Assembly: GCA_963514095.1 (NCBI GenBank)
Contig: OY741269.1
Span: forward strand, 21,520,249-21,584,248
DNA from: Eutrigla gurnardus
Lineage: Eukaryota > Chordata > Actinopteri > Perciformes > Triglidae
DNA: 64,000 nt
Direction: 5' to 3'
The position numbers and the translations under genes were made by a program. The notes below the pieces were generated by a model. The model had not been told where the DNA came from and did not search any database. It saw nothing but the letters and a program-made list of their open reading frames with translations. Positions 60,609 through 64,000 of this stretch are shown piece after piece; position 1 is the stretch's first letter; each line of letters begins with the position of its first letter.

Positions 60609-62330
60609 GACACCTTACCGTGGTGGAGGGCTTTGAGTACCTGAATGATCCTAGGAGCTATGTTGTCCGGGGCTTAATGCCCCTCGTAGGGTCTCCCAAG
60701 GCAAACAGGTGGTGACAGGTCAGACTAAGAGCAATTTTAAAGCCCCCTATGACTGATAAACGATCAAGGAAGTTTACATCGCCCGGAATGGCGTCACCGG
60801 GGCCCCACCCTGGAGCCAGGCCCGGGGTTGGGGCTCGCAGGCGAGCGCCTGGTGGCCGGGTCTCTGCCCACGGGACCCAGCCGGGCACAGCTGAAGGAGT
60901 GACGTGGGCCCGCCCTCCAGTAGGCTCACCACCCGCAGGAGGGTTCAGAAGGGGCGGGTGCGGTGTGATTTGGGTGGCTGTCCTGGGCGGGTGCCCCGGC
61001 GACCCATCCCCGGACGGTGACACTAGCCATGGGGACATGGAATGTCACCTCGCTGAGGGGGAAAGAGCCTGAGCTAGTGCAGGAGGTTGAGCGCTACCGG
61101 CTAGAGATAGTCGGGCTCACCTCCATGCACAGTCTGGGCTCTGGAACCCAAATCCTTGAGAGAGGCTGGACTCTCTTCTACTCTGGAGTTGCCCGCGGTG
61201 AGAGGTGTCAAGCTGGTGTGGGATTGCTCATAGCTCCCCAGCTCGGTCGCCATGTGGTGGAGTTTTCCCCAGTGAACGAGAGGGTCGTCAACTGATCACC
61301 ACCTGGTGGTTAGTTGGATCCGCTGGCAGGGGAGGAAGCTGGACAGACTTGGCAGACCCAAACGTGTTGTGAGGGTCTGCTGGGAACATCTGGTGGAACC
61401 CTCTGTCGGGGAGGTCTTCAACTCCCACCACCGGGAGAGCTTGGACCAGATCCCGAGGGAGGCTGGGGACATTGAGTCCGAATGGACCTTGTTTTCCGCT
61501 TCCATTGTGGACGCGGTTGTTCGAAGCTGTGGCGAAGAAGGAGTCCTACCGAACCTGGTTGGCCCGGGGGACTCCTGAGGCAGCTGACGGGTACGGGCAG
61601 GCCAAGTGTGCTGCAGCGCGGGCGGTCACTGAAGGCTCGGGTCTGGGAAAAGTTCAGGGAGGCCATGGAGGGGGACTACCGGTAGGCCTTGAGGAAATTC
61701 TGGCAAACCATCCGGCGCCTCAGGAAGGAGAAGCAGCCCTCCACCAACACTGTTTACGGTGGAGGTGGGGAGCTGTTGACCTCGACTGGGAATATCGTCT
61801 GGCGGTAGAAGGAATACTTCGAGGATCTCCTCAATCCCACTAACACACCTCTGCTTCCCACTTCCCCCTGGGATGAGGATCAGCACCTCCAAGTCTGAGG
61901 CCATGGTTCTCGCCCGGAAAAAGGTAGCTTGCTCCCTCCGGGTTGGGGGAGAGTTCCTGCCTCAAGTGGAGGAGTTTAAGTATCTTGGGGTCTTGTTCCC
62001 GAGCGAGGGAAGGATGGAGCGTGAGATTGACAAGCGGATCGGTGCGGCGGCCGCAGTAATGCGGTCGTTGTATCGGTCTGTTGTGGTGAAGAGAGAGCTG
62101 AGCCGAAAGGCGAAGCTCTCGATTTACTGGTCAATCTACGTTCCTACCCTCACCTATGGTCATGAACTCTGGGTCATGACCGAAAGAATAAGATCCCAGA
62201 TACAAGCGGCCGGGGTGGCGGGGCGCTTCCTTAGAGATAGGGTGAGAAGCTCCATCATGTGGGAGGAGCTCGGAGTAGAGGCGCTGCTCCTCCACATCGA
62301 GAGGAGCCAGCTGAGGAGGCATCTTTATCA
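60609..62330 (+). mobile_element. Internally deleted LINE (non-LTR retrotransposon)
   Basis: It starts 'cgacaccttaccgtggtgga', the usual beginning of an abundant fish LINE family. At 61026-61293 is the start of an apurinic-type endonuclease (MGTWNVTSLRGKEPELVQEV ... GVGLLIAPQLG). The frame then jumps to a later segment (MVSWIRWQGRKLDRLGRP, 61306 on), and after 61840 to 'MRISTSKSEAMVLARKKVAC', 'VEEFKYLGVLFPSEGRME' and 'PTLTYGHELWVMTERIRSQI'. The rest of the endonuclease and the reverse transcriptase core with its FADD motif are missing, so it is inactive. Clade not assigned. Confidence 0.8.
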
Positions 62331-64000
62331 GATAATTTTTTATGATTCTGGCGTGGTAACATTTTTTGTTGTTGATGACCCCACCCTCCCCCATTTGTGT
62401 ATATATATACACTGTATATTTGTGCTGACATCAGTGTGTTGTAGGAACATGGACCTTTGTCACAATATATAAAGACCGTAAGTGCCAGAATAGCAGAAAC
62501 CGTTGATGAATCATGACTACAGAAAAGCACAACATGTGGCAAAACAGAAAAGGAAGATAATGGTCGTTGGTGTGTGTGTGTGTGTGCGCGCACGCATCTG
62601 TTTTGTAATGTGTGTTAGACGTACACACGTTTGGACTGAAAAATTATATTATTTCCACGGGCATGTTGCAGGAACATGAGAAATATTTCATTTTTGACTC
62701 AAATGAAACAAAAGATAGAAAAAAAAAAAGAAATATTAAAACATTAAGCTTGATATGCATGCTGGTCATTTAACGGGTAAAGATTTCAGTGCATATAATG
62801 AGAAACATTATTGCTATTTTACTGTTGGAAAGGATGCAAGTCATTGAACATTTTAAGACCCCAAATTCAAAGAAGATTTAATTTGAAGACTCTGGAGAGC
62901 AGATGGCAAACTGCAGTTGTGTAGTTTGGTCAAGTAAATCTGTTTGTGTGTTAGTGAGTAAACACTAAATTACCACTTGGGGGAAACACCAGCAGGGACC
63001 CAGAAGACACATTATTTAATTTAAAGGGCAGTAATACATGAAACAAGTGACAAAGATTTGGGTTATTTAATTAACAGATTTCTCCACAAAGATGTTTGTG
63101 TTTACCAGATAAGATTCTTGGAAATTAGTCATTCAGAGTCGAGACTAAAACGAAGGAGCAGCCCTAATACTTTATTTTTATCTTGTTTTTTTTTTGTAAC
63201 TATGTTATTTCTTAAAATACCCCCAAAAAATGAAATATTTTTTTTATTGAAATCAAAATTGGAGGAAATTATACAGCACAACCTATATACACATCACTTT
63301 CTTCTTCTTTTTAAATAAATACATTTAAAGAATGAAATAAAAAATAAATTAAAAAAAAGAATCAAGTGGGTCTTTTTAATAATTAAAAACTATAATTTAA
63401 TTATATAAAAGATTCATGATTTTCGTTTCAAAATCTTGGAAATATATAATGATATATATAACTGATATTTTTTTGTTCAGTGAATATCCATGTTTGAAAA
63501 AAAAGGAATAATCTGTTTAAACCAAAATGGGCATTCGGGAAAAAGAGCTACACTGGCTGAAGGCAAAACATATATTGTAATTTTATCTCCTTATTAAAGT
63601 GATAACTTTTGTCAGATAATATTATAGCAAAGAGCTTAAAATGTCCACGTTACATACAATAATCCATGATCCACAATCACGGCATCTTTCCCCACAACTG
63701 GAGGTAAACACAGATGTTCAGGGACTAAATAGCAACATGTTTATTCTCTGAAGAGGACGTTACAGCATCGAGCCACGACTTTACTGGTTGATGACAGCGA
63801 CTCATTCACCAGCTGGGAAATCAATTGCTGTTTCTACAAGATCATTTCCACAGTGACGGCGTTCCTCAGGGCGTTGTCATCCGTATCACTGGATACTCTT
63901 TTTTTCCATGTTTTTTTTTTAAGTAACGATGGTTAATCATTTTTTATGGTTACGGGAGAATATGAATAAGATGCAACGCTGTCCACAAAAATGGAAAAAA
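62331..64000. other. AT-rich right edge without recognised genes
   Basis: It contains a GT/GC microsatellite at about 62568-62592 and AT-rich low-complexity DNA. Human synteny would place exoc1 further right, but no exoc1 exon was recognised. Confidence 0.5.

Overview
This is genomic DNA from a bony fish, most likely a percomorph teleost. Genes are split into short exons with canonical GT/AG junctions. Introns are compact and crowded with CA, CT, TA and ATT microsatellites, and the dispersed repeats are types familiar from fish (L2-like tails, BED-finger hAT relics, Harbinger-like and Tc1-like remnants, a LINE fragment). No gene here is prokaryotic or viral.

The gene order is the vertebrate KDR-SRD5A3-TMEM165-CLOCK-NMU block of human chromosome 4q12. 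From left to right: (1) the first six coding exons of kdr on the minus strand (4094 down to 383; the rest lies off the left edge); (2) srd5a3, plus strand, five exons (8245-10760); (3) tmem165, plus strand, six exons (12458-15755) with a long 3' UTR; (4) clock, minus strand, twenty coding exons (28022 down to 19217), with likely 5' UTR exons at 28193-28426, 37239-37325 and about 41967-42110; (5) nmu, the neuromedin U precursor, minus strand (52440 down to 46823). kdr and srd5a3 are head to head, and tmem165 and clock are tail to tail with poly(A) signals within about 110 bp. PDCL2, which sits between CLOCK and NMU in human, was not found.

The genes do not form one pathway. kdr is an endothelial VEGF receptor. 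srd5a3 (dolichol synthesis) and tmem165 (Golgi Mn2+/Ca2+ homeostasis) both serve protein glycosylation. clock is the bHLH-PAS activator of the circadian loop. nmu encodes a C-terminally amidated neuropeptide linked in vertebrates to feeding and circadian output.

The rest is repeat-rich: a 34-bp minisatellite in kdr; a hAT relic whose BED-finger frame is broken by one stop codon (tmem165 intron 3); an inverted pair of Harbinger-like elements carrying a tRNA-like module in clock introns; a three-copy short repeat, one copy of which ends 12 nt from a clock splice donor; perfect hairpins beside the clock promoter; a hAT MITE with target duplication; a retroelement fragment with a restriction-like nuclease domain; a Tc1-like relic in nmu intron 1 with a nested insertion; and a deleted LINE near the right end. 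I found no convincing undescribed multi-gene system. The best leads are splice-site and 5' UTR features of kdr, clock and nmu. Exon boundaries were derived by hand from reading frame, splice dinucleotides and remembered family sequences; no alignment was run.
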